Assembly: GCA_902580275.1 (NCBI GenBank) | Contig: CACHJZ010000001.1 | Location: forward strand, 62,001 to 126,000 | DNA from: an uncultured Pelagibacteraceae bacterium | GTDB taxonomy: Bacteria > Pseudomonadota > Alphaproteobacteria > Pelagibacterales > Pelagibacteraceae | Direction: 5' to 3' | DNA length: 64,000 nucleotides | In this document: positions 26,050 to 34,894 of the stretch, piece by piece | Numbering within the stretch: the stretch's first letter is position 1 | Layout: each line of letters starts with the position of its first letter | Position numbers and translations under genes: made by a program | The notes under the pieces: model-generated | What the model saw: only the letters and a program-made list of their open reading frames with translations | The model's database searches: none | What the model was told of the DNA's origin: nothing

Positions 26050-27206
26050 GAAAATAAATTACCTTTCATACTGTGGTCATATAATTTTTTCATATCCTCT
26101 AAATTTAACAATCTAGGATTTGTCGCAGTTGAAGGATCTTCAAGAGCCATTTTTGATAACATTTCTAAATCAAATTTATCTTCGCTGATAACTTCTGATA
26201 AAGCATGTGGGATATTTAAATCTTTTCTTAGTTCTAAGATCCAATCCAAAAAACATTTAAAATCTTTTTTTAAACCAAGGAAATCACAAATAGATACTAT
26301 TCTTTTTTCTATAAATTTTTTATTATAAGTGAGTACATAAGGCATAAAAATTGCATTGGATAATCCATGATGTAAATTAAATTGAGCGTTTACTGGGTGA
26401 CTTAATGAATGAATTGCACCAAGGCCTTTTTGGAACGCAGTAGATCCCATGCTTGCTGCGGCCAACATATCTGACCTTGCTTCTAAATTTTTTCCATCTT
26501 TAACAGCAGTCATTAAAGATTTTTTTGTCAATCTTATACCTTCTATCGCTATACCATCGGCCATTGGGTGAAATCCAGGAGCGCAAAAAGCCTCTAAGTT
26601 ATGCGCTAAAGCATCCATTCCTGTTGCAGCAGTTAATCTAGGAGAAAGATCCAAAGTTAAAACCGGATCTAAGATTACAATCGAAGGTAAAAATTTAGGA
26701 TGAAAAATTATTTTTTTTACCCCAGTTTCATTATTAATTATCGCTGATGCTCTTCCAGTTTCTGAGCCTGTACCTGCTGTAGTGGGTACGGCTATTATAG
26801 GTGCGATATTATCGTTGTTCGCTCTTTTCCAATAATCACCTATATCCTCAAAATCCCAAATTGGTCTTGTTTGACCAGACATAAACGCTATTGCTTTTCC
26901 AACATCCAATCCACTTCCACCACCAAAAGCTATTACGCCATCACAGTTATTTTTTTTAAATTCTTTAACACCTTTATCAACATCATCACCATTAGGGTTG
27001 CCAGAAAAATTGGAAAAAATATTTAAGTTTTTGAATTCTTTTTCAATAATTTTAATTATATTTTTTACAAAATCTAAACCTGCTAAATCTTTGTCTGTGA
27101 CAAACAATGGCTTTTTAATTTTAAGACTTTTGCATGCAGAATTAATTTCAATTATTCTATTATTACCGACCCAGACGGTTGTTGGGTAGTTCCAATTAGA
27201 TTTCAT
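26046..27206 (-). CDS. Iron-containing (group III) alcohol dehydrogenase
   Basis: A 386-aa protein. NAD-binding GGGSGLDVGKAIA and TTAGTGSETG are present. The metal ligands are Asp and His in GMDALAHNLEAF, His in GAIHSLSHP and His in NLHHGLS, as in Fe-ADH/lactaldehyde reductase-type enzymes. It could oxidise or reduce a small alcohol or aldehyde. Neighbours are glycerol kinase and gpsA upstream and the amidotransferase-gshAB genes downstream (4-bp overlap). Glycerol-, lactaldehyde- or formaldehyde-related substrates are possible, and sequence alone does not decide. Confidence 0.87.
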   Translation of the reverse strand: MKSNWNYPTTVWVGNNRIIEINSACKSLKIKKPLFVTDKDLAGLDFVKNIIKIIEKEFKNLNIFSNFSGNPNGDDVDKGVKEFKKNNCDGVIAFGGGSGLDVGKAIAFMSGQTRPIWDFEDIGDYWKRANNDNIAPIIAVPTTAGTGSETGRASAIINNETGVKKIIFHPKFLPSIVILDPVLTLDLSPRLTAATGMDALAHNLEAFCAPGFHPMADGIAIEGIRLTKKSLMTAVKDGKNLEARSDMLAAASMGSTAFQKGLGAIHSLSHPVNAQFNLHHGLSNAIFMPYVLTYNKKFIEKRIVSICDFLGLKKDFKCFLDWILELRKDLNIPHALSEVISEDKFDLEMLSKMALEDPSTATNPRLLNLEDMKKLYDHSMKGNLFS

Positions 27207-27211
27207 AAAAT

Positions 27212-28177
27212 TTACAATTTTTTTAAATTTAATTTTTTATTTTTTAATAAAGATCTAAGTAAATTGATCATTAAAGGTATTTTTTGTAAATTAATTTTTT
27301 TAAAAATAAACGGTCCAATTTCTCTGGCCAATTGTTCTCCTTCAACTGTATCTTTAAACATAAATTTTTTCTTAGCGGATTTGAATGTAAAACCTTTTCC
27401 TAAATAATCACCCATTTTACTATTTCTTCCCCCAGCAGCGCTTACATATAAATCACCAACACCTGCTAGACTTTCGACTGTGGTTTCTTTACCATTAAAA
27501 TATTTTGTTAGATATTTCATTTCCAACAGAGATTTTTGAAATAAACCTGAAGACATATTTAAAGATTGACCTGCACCTATAACCATAGCATAAATATTTT
27601 TTATTGCCGAACAAACCTCAACACCAATTATATCTGTCGAATATTCAACTAAATAATAATTCGTTGAAATTAATTTTCCAATTTTTTTTGCTATATTAAT
27701 GTTTTTATTTGCGATAATTACTTCGGTCTGATTTTTTTTTGCTAGTTCTTTTGCTAAACATGGGCCTTTTAAGACTGAAATATTTTTATTCTTAGTGTCA
27801 ATTTTAATTTGCTCAGAAATTGTTAAAATTTTATTTCTTTTTTTGTCATATTTTAAACCTTTTGTTAAAATTAATATTGGTGTTTTATTTTTAATATTTT
27901 TTAATTCCTTACTTATGAAATTGATTCCTGGTAAACTAAGTGCAATAACTATCAAATCAAACTTTTCTTTTAAAAGTTCTTTTGAAAATATTCTAAATTT
28001 AAGTTTTTTTGGTAGCTTTATTTTTAATACTGAATGAAATTTATTTTTTGATTTAAGATTATTTATAAATTGTTTGCTATAAGGTTCAGTAATTGTAACA
28101 TTATTTTTATTATCTAAACAAGGAATCGTAAAAGCTGATCCCATTGCACCGCCACCAATTACTAATATTTTTGCCAT
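27212..28177 (-). CDS. gpsA: NAD(P)H-dependent glycerol-3-phosphate dehydrogenase
   Basis: A 321-aa protein with the N-terminal NAD(P) loop VIGGGAMGSAF and the GpsA core LKGPCLAKELAKK, the catalytic Lys segment CSAIKNIYAMVIGAGQ and GVGDLYVSAAGGRNSKMG. It reduces dihydroxyacetone phosphate to sn-glycerol-3-phosphate for lipids or works in reverse. It lies 7 bp downstream of glpK, making a glycerol/G3P pair. The protein is Lys- and Asn-rich, as expected from the base composition. Confidence 0.92.
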   Translation of the reverse strand: MAKILVIGGGAMGSAFTIPCLDNKNNVTITEPYSKQFINNLKSKNKFHSVLKIKLPKKLKFRIFSKELLKEKFDLIVIALSLPGINFISKELKNIKNKTPILILTKGLKYDKKRNKILTISEQIKIDTKNKNISVLKGPCLAKELAKKNQTEVIIANKNINIAKKIGKLISTNYYLVEYSTDIIGVEVCSAIKNIYAMVIGAGQSLNMSSGLFQKSLLEMKYLTKYFNGKETTVESLAGVGDLYVSAAGGRNSKMGDYLGKGFTFKSAKKKFMFKDTVEGEQLAREIGPFIFKKINLQKIPLMINLLRSLLKNKKLNLKKL

Positions 28178-28184
28178 AACAAAA

Positions 28185-29654
28185 TTATGCTAAAGTTTTT
28201 TTAATTGCTTGTTGCCAACCTTGCAATAACTTATTTCTGTAACTTTTATTGAATTTTGGTTTAAAGTCTCTATCTTTTTTCCAATTTTGTTTAATATCAC
28301 TGATGGATCTATAAATACCAGTTTGATAACCAGCCATATAGGCAGCTCCTAAAGCAGTAGTTTCATTAATTTTTGATCTGGTAATCTTAATTTTTAAAAT
28401 TTCTGATAGAAATTGAACAAACCAATTATTTGAAACCATACCACCATCAACCTTAACACTTTTAGGATTTAAACCATCTTTTCTCATTGATAAGAATAAA
28501 TCAGAAGTTTGATAAGCAACAGACTCAATTGTTGCTCTTACTAAATCTCTCCAATCACTATCCCTTGTAAGACCCGTGATTAAACCTCTTGATTTGGAAT
28601 TCCAGTATGGGGCTCCCAGACCTGTGAAAGCTGGCACAACATAAACACCTTTACTATTTTTTTTTGATTTCACGATCTTTTCAGTCTCATATGCATTATC
28701 TATTAGCCTGATTTTATCTCTAAGCCATTGCACACCAGCACCTGCAATAAATATAGACCCTTCTAAAGCATATGTAGTTTTATTATTTATTCTGTAACAA
28801 ATTGTAGTTATTAATTTATTTTTTGACATGATCTTTTTTTCACCAGTATTCATTAATAAGAAGGCTCCTGTACCATAGGTGCTTTTGACTGATCCTTTTT
28901 CAAAACATGCTTGACCTATTGCTGCTGCTTGCTGGTCGCCCAATACAGCAGAAATTTTTATTTTTTGTCCAACAATTTTCTTGCTTGTAAAACCAAAATC
29001 ATCAGCAGAATTTTTAACAGTTGGAAGAATTTTTTCATTGAGTTTGAATATTTTTAAAATATCTTTATCCCATTTGTTACTTGTAATATTAAAAAGCATT
29101 GTTCTTGAGGCATTTGTAGCATCTGTTGCGTGAATTTTACCATTGGTTAATTTCCAAATCAAAAAGGTATCTATTGTACCAAACAGCAACTCATTTTTTT
29201 TAAATAATTTTTTAGCTTTTGGGACGTTGTCTATTATCCATTTTATTTTTGTTGCAGAAAAGTATGGGTCTAAAAATAAACCAGTTTTTTTTCTAATTAA
29301 CTTTTCTTTTTTTTTAATTTTTTTGCAGTAGTTTTCTGTTCTTCTGTCTTGCCAAACAATTGCATTATAAACTGGTTCACCTGTTCTTTTATCCCAGCAT
29401 ACGGTTGTTTCTCTTTGATTGGTAATTCCTAAGGCTTTAATATTTATTTTTAACTTCTTTGATTTTAACAAAACATTTTTTGTGACTTTGATTGTTGTCG
29501 ACCAAATTTCGTTGGGATTATGTTCTACCCATCCGTTTTTTGGAAAAAATTGCTTAAACTCTATTTGAGATGAAATTAATTTTTTGCCACTTTTTGAAAA
29601 AATAATTGCTCTAGATGATGTGGTTCCTTGATCAATGGCAAGTATTCCATTCAC
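28185..29654 (-). CDS. glpK: Glycerol kinase
   Basis: A 489-aa FGGY kinase. N-terminal AIDQGTTSSRAIIF, the glycerol-binding NQRETTVCWDKRTGEPVYNAIVWQ region, GDQQAAAIGQ and the C-terminal KVDGGMVSNNWFVQFLSEIL are all classic. It phosphorylates glycerol to glycerol-3-phosphate with ATP. It starts 6 bp after the tmoW stop, so it is probably on the same transcript as the TMAO transporter. No glycerol facilitator gene is nearby. Length and motifs are normal. Confidence 0.95.
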   Translation of the reverse strand: MNGILAIDQGTTSSRAIIFSKSGKKLISSQIEFKQFFPKNGWVEHNPNEIWSTTIKVTKNVLLKSKKLKINIKALGITNQRETTVCWDKRTGEPVYNAIVWQDRRTENYCKKIKKKEKLIRKKTGLFLDPYFSATKIKWIIDNVPKAKKLFKKNELLFGTIDTFLIWKLTNGKIHATDATNASRTMLFNITSNKWDKDILKIFKLNEKILPTVKNSADDFGFTSKKIVGQKIKISAVLGDQQAAAIGQACFEKGSVKSTYGTGAFLLMNTGEKKIMSKNKLITTICYRINNKTTYALEGSIFIAGAGVQWLRDKIRLIDNAYETEKIVKSKKNSKGVYVVPAFTGLGAPYWNSKSRGLITGLTRDSDWRDLVRATIESVAYQTSDLFLSMRKDGLNPKSVKVDGGMVSNNWFVQFLSEILKIKITRSKINETTALGAAYMAGYQTGIYRSISDIKQNWKKDRDFKPKFNKSYRNKLLQGWQQAIKKTLA

Positions 29655-29660
29655 AAAATA

Positions 29661-31784
29661 CTAATCCTGCCCTAACAATTTCTTTTGTTTTTCAGCCCAA
29701 GTACGTATTAAATTATCAACTGCAAGTCCAATAAATGCTACACATAATCCCAACATCAAACCATTGCCGGTTCCTTGTCTGTCAGATAATGCTTTAAGTA
29801 TATATTGTCCAAGATCGGTTGTCCCAATCATTGCTCCAATAATTACCATAAACAATGCAAATACGACTGTTTGATTTATTCCAAGCATCATGTGTGGAAA
29901 GGCTAAGGGTAGTTCTATTCTCATCCATCTTTGAAGTCTATTAACTCCTGACATTGAGCCTGCATCATGTAATGCTGATGGAACACTTCTTAATCCTTCT
30001 ATTGTGTATCTTGTTGCAGGTATTGTTGCATAAATTACAACTGCAATTAAAACAGAAGTGTCTGTTACTCCAAATAACATAATTACAGGTATTAGGTAAA
30101 TAAAAGATGGAAATGTTTGAAGTGTGTCACACACCGCTAATGTAATTTTAGTGCTTGTTTTGCTTTGTGCACTTAAAGTTCCAATTATTATACCTAAAAT
30201 ACCTGAAACAATTACACCGAATGTTGCCATATACATGGTTATTAACGCTCTATCCCACCACTCAGTTAGAGCTATAAATAATGTAAAGCTTCCAACAACA
30301 ATTGCAGATCTTATTCCTCCAATAATATAACCAGCACCCATAAAAAGTACAAAAGTAGCTACAGCTGGCATTCTTAAGAAGGCATTTTTCATAGGAATTA
30401 AAACTTGTGTAATTAACCAAGTATTAAAAACTTTTAGTGGATCAAAAAAGTTATCAAGTATCCAATCTACACCAGAATTCCAAAATGCTTCTGTAGATAT
30501 TCCTTTATTGTGTGGAACAATAAACAGATAATTAAATCCTTCTTTGAAATAGAATGTTCCAATATATGATAAAATGTATCCAGCTATGACCACTCCGACA
30601 AAAATCATAAAATATTTATTTCTTTGAAAGAAAGTTGGATTTTCAAAATAATTTATTTGTTTGTTTGCCCAAGCCAATGACATTTTATCTAATAAAACAG
30701 CGATTAGTGTTATACATATTCCTGCTTCTAAAGCTAAACCTATTCGTAATTGGTTCAAAGCTAATAATAAATTCCAGCCTAGTCCTTTTGCTCCAATAAA
30801 AGATGCAATAACAGCCATTGCTAAACACTGCATGATAACTTGGTTAACACCAATTAAAATATCTCTACGAGCCGTTGGTATTAGTACTTTAAATAAGAGT
30901 TGGAAATTACTACATCCGCTCATCTTTCCAGCCTCTATAACTTCTGGTGAAACTTTTCTGAGTCCTAGCAAAGTCAATCTGACCATAGGAGGTGTAGCAA
31001 AAATAATAGTTGCTATTGCTCCAGCATGGTCACCAATACCAAATAAAACCATTATTGGAACTAAATAGGAATAGTGTGGCATGGTTTGTGCAACGTTAAG
31101 AAGTGGGTTTAAAATATTTTCAACTCTTTTACTTCTGTATGCCCATATTCCAAATCCTAATCCTAATAAGAAAGATATTGGCGCTGCAACCATTACAAAT
31201 GATAAAGTTTGCATTGAAGGTTTCCATTGACCAAATGCTGAAATATAAATCATGGTTAATCCAGCAAAGATAGCAAGATTCCTGCCATTTAATTTATAAC
31301 CTAAAACTACAGCTGCACCAGCAACAATAGTCCAAGGAAGGCCCGGTAATTCTGCCCAAGGATTTTTATCTAACCAATCCCAGCTAGTAAATGCTACAAC
31401 AGTTTCAACACCTCCAATTAAAATTTCTCTTATGAACTCAATCATGAAAAGCATTGATCTAGAAATAATTCTTGTAATATGAAGAACAACTGGACGAGAT
31501 TTTGTCTCCTGAATATCGCTATCAAAATATTCTATAGGTGCCCATTCATTTAATAGAAAAAAAACTGAGTCATTTATCCATCCAGGCATCCATGCTATAA
31601 AAGCAGGTAATCTCCAAAACACACTGTATTTTGTTTGATCTAATTTATCTTTATCAATAAATTCAGTTCCAGCTTTCGCAAATTCATATCCATCAGGAAC
31701 CTCTATTGCAAAACATAATCCAAAGAACACTAATAACAAAAATGACCATTGGACAGCTTTAGGATATTTTTGAAGAAAAGCCAT
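29661..31784 (-). CDS. tmoW: TMAO ABC transporter permease, double-domain
   Basis: A 707-aa inner-membrane protein holding two complete ProW-type permease modules in tandem. Each has its own EAA loop: EAGKMSGCSNFQLLFKVLIP near residue 285 and DAGSMSGVNRLQRWMRIELP near residue 610. Each is followed by the GxNQxxxxxLxMxxI-x-G segment. A long periplasmic stretch and helices lie between. This duplicated architecture is characteristic of TmoW of the trimethylamine N-oxide transporter, and one chain would replace the permease dimer. tmoV is 6 bp upstream and glpK 6 bp downstream. The tdm gene divergent from tmoX supports TMAO as substrate. Confidence 0.86.
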   Translation of the reverse strand: MAFLQKYPKAVQWSFLLLVFFGLCFAIEVPDGYEFAKAGTEFIDKDKLDQTKYSVFWRLPAFIAWMPGWINDSVFFLLNEWAPIEYFDSDIQETKSRPVVLHITRIISRSMLFMIEFIREILIGGVETVVAFTSWDWLDKNPWAELPGLPWTIVAGAAVVLGYKLNGRNLAIFAGLTMIYISAFGQWKPSMQTLSFVMVAAPISFLLGLGFGIWAYRSKRVENILNPLLNVAQTMPHYSYLVPIMVLFGIGDHAGAIATIIFATPPMVRLTLLGLRKVSPEVIEAGKMSGCSNFQLLFKVLIPTARRDILIGVNQVIMQCLAMAVIASFIGAKGLGWNLLLALNQLRIGLALEAGICITLIAVLLDKMSLAWANKQINYFENPTFFQRNKYFMIFVGVVIAGYILSYIGTFYFKEGFNYLFIVPHNKGISTEAFWNSGVDWILDNFFDPLKVFNTWLITQVLIPMKNAFLRMPAVATFVLFMGAGYIIGGIRSAIVVGSFTLFIALTEWWDRALITMYMATFGVIVSGILGIIIGTLSAQSKTSTKITLAVCDTLQTFPSFIYLIPVIMLFGVTDTSVLIAVVIYATIPATRYTIEGLRSVPSALHDAGSMSGVNRLQRWMRIELPLAFPHMMLGINQTVVFALFMVIIGAMIGTTDLGQYILKALSDRQGTGNGLMLGLCVAFIGLAVDNLIRTWAEKQKKLLGQD

Positions 31785-31790
31785 AATACT

Positions 31791-32828
31791 TTATTTTTTT
31801 TCTTTACCTTGCCCAAAAACAGTTTGGATTATTTTTGAAGGTTTTACACTTCCAACTACATTATTATTTTTATCTATCACACTCACCGGTTTATCCTGAC
31901 TTAAAATTTTTTCAGCCACAGTTTCAATTATAGCATCTTTTGAAACAGTGATATTGTCAGCATTTTGTCCCCCTGAAGATTTGTCCATTACAGCTTCGAT
32001 CTTTAAAACTTTTTCTCTTGGCACTTCTTGAGTGAATTTTCTAACATATTCAGTTTTTGGATTTAAAACTATGTCTGCTGGAGTATCTAATTGTTCAATT
32101 AAACCATCCTTCATAATTGCTATTCTATCAGCAAGCCTTAGTGCTTCGTCAAAATCATGTGTGATAAATAGAATTGTTTTATTCAAAACTCCTTGAAGTC
32201 TGAGAAATTCATCTTGCATTTCTTTTCTAATTAAAGGGTCGAGGGCAGAAAAAGGTTCATCTAAAAACCAAATATCAGGTTCAACTGCAAGTGAACGAGC
32301 TATACCTACTCTTTGTTGTTGACCTCCAGATAACTCTCTTGGAAAATAATTTTCTCTACCTTTTAAACCAACAAGCTCAACCATTTCTACTGCTTTTTGA
32401 ATACTCTCATTAGTTTTACTTCCTTTTATTTGCAAAGGGAAAGCTATGTTTTCCAAAACTGTTTTGTGGGGAAGTAGGGCAAAACTCTGAAACACCATTC
32501 CCATTTTATTTCTTCGTAATTCAATTAATTGTCTCTCGTTCATTGCGAGAAGATCTTGACCTTCAATAAATATTTTCCCTCCAGTTGCGTCAGTCAAACG
32601 AGATATGCATCTTAACAATGTTGATTTACCCGAACCAGATAAACCCATAACCACAAGCATTTCACCTTTAGAAACCTCAAATGAAGCATTATTAACACCA
32701 ACAATACATCCTGCGTCCTGAAATGATTTTGCATCTACGTTACCATTTGCGTTTTGAAGCATTTTTTTGGCATTAGTTCCAAAAATTTTGTAAACAGACT
32801 CACATTTAATTACTGGTGTAGAAGACAT
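31791..32828 (-). CDS. tmoV: TMAO ABC transporter ATP-binding protein
   Basis: A 345-aa ProV/OpuAA-type ATPase. Walker A is GLSGSGKSTLLR, the signature LSGGQQQRVGIARSL, Walker B IWFLDEPFSALD and the switch His is in FITHDFDEA. The C-terminal 80 residues look like a degraded CBS-type regulatory tail (DKPVSVIDKNNNVVGSVKPS). It is the only betaine-family ATPase in the window and is tightly linked to tmoW. It might also energise the orphan permease at 6130, but this is only a hypothesis. The start (MSSTPVIKCESVYK) is conventional. Confidence 0.88.
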   Translation of the reverse strand: MSSTPVIKCESVYKIFGTNAKKMLQNANGNVDAKSFQDAGCIVGVNNASFEVSKGEMLVVMGLSGSGKSTLLRCISRLTDATGGKIFIEGQDLLAMNERQLIELRRNKMGMVFQSFALLPHKTVLENIAFPLQIKGSKTNESIQKAVEMVELVGLKGRENYFPRELSGGQQQRVGIARSLAVEPDIWFLDEPFSALDPLIRKEMQDEFLRLQGVLNKTILFITHDFDEALRLADRIAIMKDGLIEQLDTPADIVLNPKTEYVRKFTQEVPREKVLKIEAVMDKSSGGQNADNITVSKDAIIETVAEKILSQDKPVSVIDKNNNVVGSVKPSKIIQTVFGQGKEKK

Positions 32829-32868
32829 ATTTAAATAATTATACTATTATTATTGGTGTATTCTCCAT

Positions 32869-33393
32869 CTAAAAATTTTTAATAAAATAAACCCTAGTAT
32901 CTATACTTGTTCTTAAAAATCCAAGTGCCTCACCCTCAACTGTTACTGAGTCTGAAGTTCCTTCTAAAGGTTTTACCGTAAATTTTGCAAAACATTTATT
33001 TTTACTATCGTTCCAATTAACTGCATATTTTCCGGTAGTGCCCCCATTTGCTGTATATAGATTAAATGCTTTAGCATCTGTAATGTTCGCACCCATAATT
33101 GCTCTTTGTGTAATAATCTTAGTATTATTGCATACGATTTTATATTCTTCTGCTGAAAGCTTTCTTCCTTTATCACTTTCATAAAACGTTAGTACTCCTC
33201 TTGGTAAACTCTCAATAAATTCATTTGCTTGTTCTTGAATTTTTTTTTCTTCAGCAATTTTTTTTTCAGCATTTGGATCTGGTCCAAAAAAAATGTTAAG
33301 TACAAAAAATGTAAAGAAAATTACAATTGTTAAACTAACTAAACCTATTGAATTTTTATAATTTTCAGACAATCTATAGATGTTACTTAACAT
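32869..33393 (-). CDS. Membrane-anchored protein of unknown function between tmoX and tmoV
   Basis: A 174-aa protein I do not recognise. Residues about 17-37 form one hydrophobic helix (SIGLVSLTIVIFFTFFVLNIFF). A charged, probably helical linker (about 42-60) and a C-terminal periplasmic-type domain of about 110 residues follow, with two cysteines (CNNTK and NKCFAKF) that could form a disulfide. It overlaps the MORN gene by 11 bp and precedes tmoV by 40 bp. Being inside the transporter transcript it could be an accessory subunit or simply a passenger. No homologue is claimed. Confidence 0.8.
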   Translation of the reverse strand: MLSNIYRLSENYKNSIGLVSLTIVIFFTFFVLNIFFGPDPNAEKKIAEEKKIQEQANEFIESLPRGVLTFYESDKGRKLSAEEYKIVCNNTKIITQRAIMGANITDAKAFNLYTANGGTTGKYAVNWNDSKNKCFAKFTVKPLEGTSDSVTVEGEALGFLRTSIDTRVYFIKNF

Positions 33394-33760
33394 GGTTACC
33401 CTCGTTCCATGTACCTTCCATTACTTTGCCATCAGACCAGGTAAAAACTCCTTTGCCATGCATTTTACTATTTTTCCACTCTCCTTCATAAGTGGAACCA
33501 TCGGGGAATTTTAACTTTCCAATACCATGCCATTTACTGTCATTAAATTCACCTTCATAAACATATCCATTTGGCCATGTTTCAATACCTTTTCCTTTTT
33601 TTGACCCATTAACCCAATCACCAACATAGGTTGTTTTATCAGTGTAAGTCCATGTTCCAAAACCATTATTACAATCTCCATCGGTACATCCTGATTTTTT
33701 TGCAAAACTAATATTGGAAAATATAAAGCTTAAAGTTATATAAATTAAAATCTTTCTCAT
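33383..33760 (-). CDS. Secreted MORN-repeat protein
   Basis: A 125-aa protein with a signal peptide (residues 1-20, FIFSNISFA then K). It has four consecutive 23-residue MORN repeats: YVGDWVNGSKKGKG, YEGEFNDSKWHGIG, YEGEWKNSKMHGKG and a shortened EGTWNEG. A cysteine-containing leader GCTDGDCNNGFG comes first. MORN repeats form beta-hairpin sheets that bind lipids or proteins, so a periplasmic or membrane-surface scaffold is plausible. It lies just after the tmoX terminator and overlaps the anchored protein gene by 11 bp. Function in this locus is unknown. Confidence 0.88.
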   Translation of the reverse strand: MRKILIYITLSFIFSNISFAKKSGCTDGDCNNGFGTWTYTDKTTYVGDWVNGSKKGKGIETWPNGYVYEGEFNDSKWHGIGKLKFPDGSTYEGEWKNSKMHGKGVFTWSDGKVMEGTWNEGNHVK

Positions 33761-33780
33761 TGCTTTTATAAACTACACTA

Positions 33781-33823
33781 AAATAAAAAAAAAATCTCCC
33801 CTAGTAAAACTAGGGAAGATTTT
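33781..33823 (-). terminator. Intrinsic terminator downstream of tmoX
   Basis: On the minus strand AAAATCTTCCCTAG and CTAGGGGAGATTTT form a 14-bp stem with one G-U pair and a 5-nt loop (TTTTA), continuing into about ten T residues. This is a textbook rho-independent terminator 28 bp beyond the tmoX stop. Partial read-through would give much more binding protein than permease and ATPase. Confidence 0.88.
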
Positions 33824-33851
33824 AATTTGATTTTAAGTTGAAATAAAGTGA

Positions 33852-34790
33852 TTACTTAGTCCAACTTTGCCATACAGACTTATTGTCAGCTAACCATTTT
33901 TTTGCAGCATCTTCATGAGACATCTTATCTTCGTCAACTAAAGCAGCCATTGCTCCAATTTGACTTGTGTTAAAAGATAATTTCTTGAACATTGCTGCAG
34001 CTGCTGGATGAGTTTTTGGAAAGTTCTCGTTAACAGCTTTTTTTAAATAGCCATCAGGAGCTCCACATTTTCCATCACCACCGTCTACAGGTCTACAACC
34101 ATCATAGTATGGTGGAAAATCTATAAAAGTAAAACCAGCACCATCAGTAAAGTTTGGTGTCCAGTTGAAAATTATAGTTCCTCTTCCTTCTTTTTTAGCT
34201 GCTTTAAGTTCTGCCCAAAGTGCATCTGCACCACCAGCAAACTTAACAGTCCATAGATCACCTAATCCAAGAGCTTCAATTCTTTGAGGTATTAGGTCTC
34301 CGTGCCAACTTTGAGGACCTTCAAGCATTCGTCCTTTTCCACCAGAGTCTGGTGTTGCAAAATTTTTAGCACAATCTGGATTCTTTAAAGCGTTCCAATC
34401 TGGTAGACCAGGACAATATTTTACAGCCCAATCAGGATAACCCATATCCTCAATTGTTCTTGCTTCATGATCACCCCAATCTAAAACTCCGCCCTTATCT
34501 CGAGCAGTGTCAAAAGATTTTCCAAATGCAGATTCCCAAACTTCGTGTGATAAAGTTACGTCTCCAATTCTTATAGATTCGTAAACAGCTTGAGAGTCAG
34601 CTGGAACGTATTTAACGTTATTACCCATGCTCTCCATAATTCCACCGATCACATACGCCATAACTACTTGGCTCGACCAGTTGTGTGTTGGTATAACAAT
34701 GGGTTTTTTACTATCTGCTGAGTTTGCAACTCCAACGAAAGAAACCATTGAAATCACTAAAGCAGATATAAGAGATATTATTTTTCTCAT
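33852..34790 (-). CDS. tmoX: TMAO ABC transporter substrate-binding protein
   Basis: A 312-aa secreted OpuAC-family protein with a signal peptide (residues 1-25, GVANSADS). The mature protein begins IVIPTHNWSSQVVMAYV and has conserved aromatic and Cys features (HEVWESAFGK, DWAVKYCPGLPDW, NPDCAKN, IFNWTPNF). A GGGGA Shine-Dalgarno precedes the ATG. It is divergent from tdm, the TMAO demethylase gene, and upstream of the tmoV/tmoW pair, matching the TmoXVW system of marine alphaproteobacteria. An intrinsic terminator follows directly. TMAO as substrate is strongly suggested by context but not provable here. Confidence 0.86.
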   Translation of the reverse strand: MRKIISLISALVISMVSFVGVANSADSKKPIVIPTHNWSSQVVMAYVIGGIMESMGNNVKYVPADSQAVYESIRIGDVTLSHEVWESAFGKSFDTARDKGGVLDWGDHEARTIEDMGYPDWAVKYCPGLPDWNALKNPDCAKNFATPDSGGKGRMLEGPQSWHGDLIPQRIEALGLGDLWTVKFAGGADALWAELKAAKKEGRGTIIFNWTPNFTDGAGFTFIDFPPYYDGCRPVDGGDGKCGAPDGYLKKAVNENFPKTHPAAAAMFKKLSFNTSQIGAMAALVDEDKMSHEDAAKKWLADNKSVWQSWTK

Positions 34791-34803
34791 TATTTTCCCC
34801 TTT

Positions 34804-34817
34804 CTTAATATATTAAG
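34804..34817. promoter_or_regulatory. 14-bp perfect palindrome in the tmoX/tdm divergent region
   Basis: CTTAATATATTAAG lies just upstream of the tmoX Shine-Dalgarno and about 78 bp before the tdm ATG. A run of TATATATATAATATATA follows at about 34860-34877 and may hold the tdm -10. It could be an operator for both genes, but AT-rich palindromes arise easily by chance. Confidence 0.35.
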
Positions 34818-34894
34818 TGAGTAATTATGTGCCTAAGAAAATGTATAGTCAACAAGAACATATATATATAATATATAAGTGTTTATGATTGCTT

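Noticed and set aside
30661-31068. 135-aa ORF opposite tmoW
   Set aside because: It is a reverse-frame reading of membrane helices with no supporting features.
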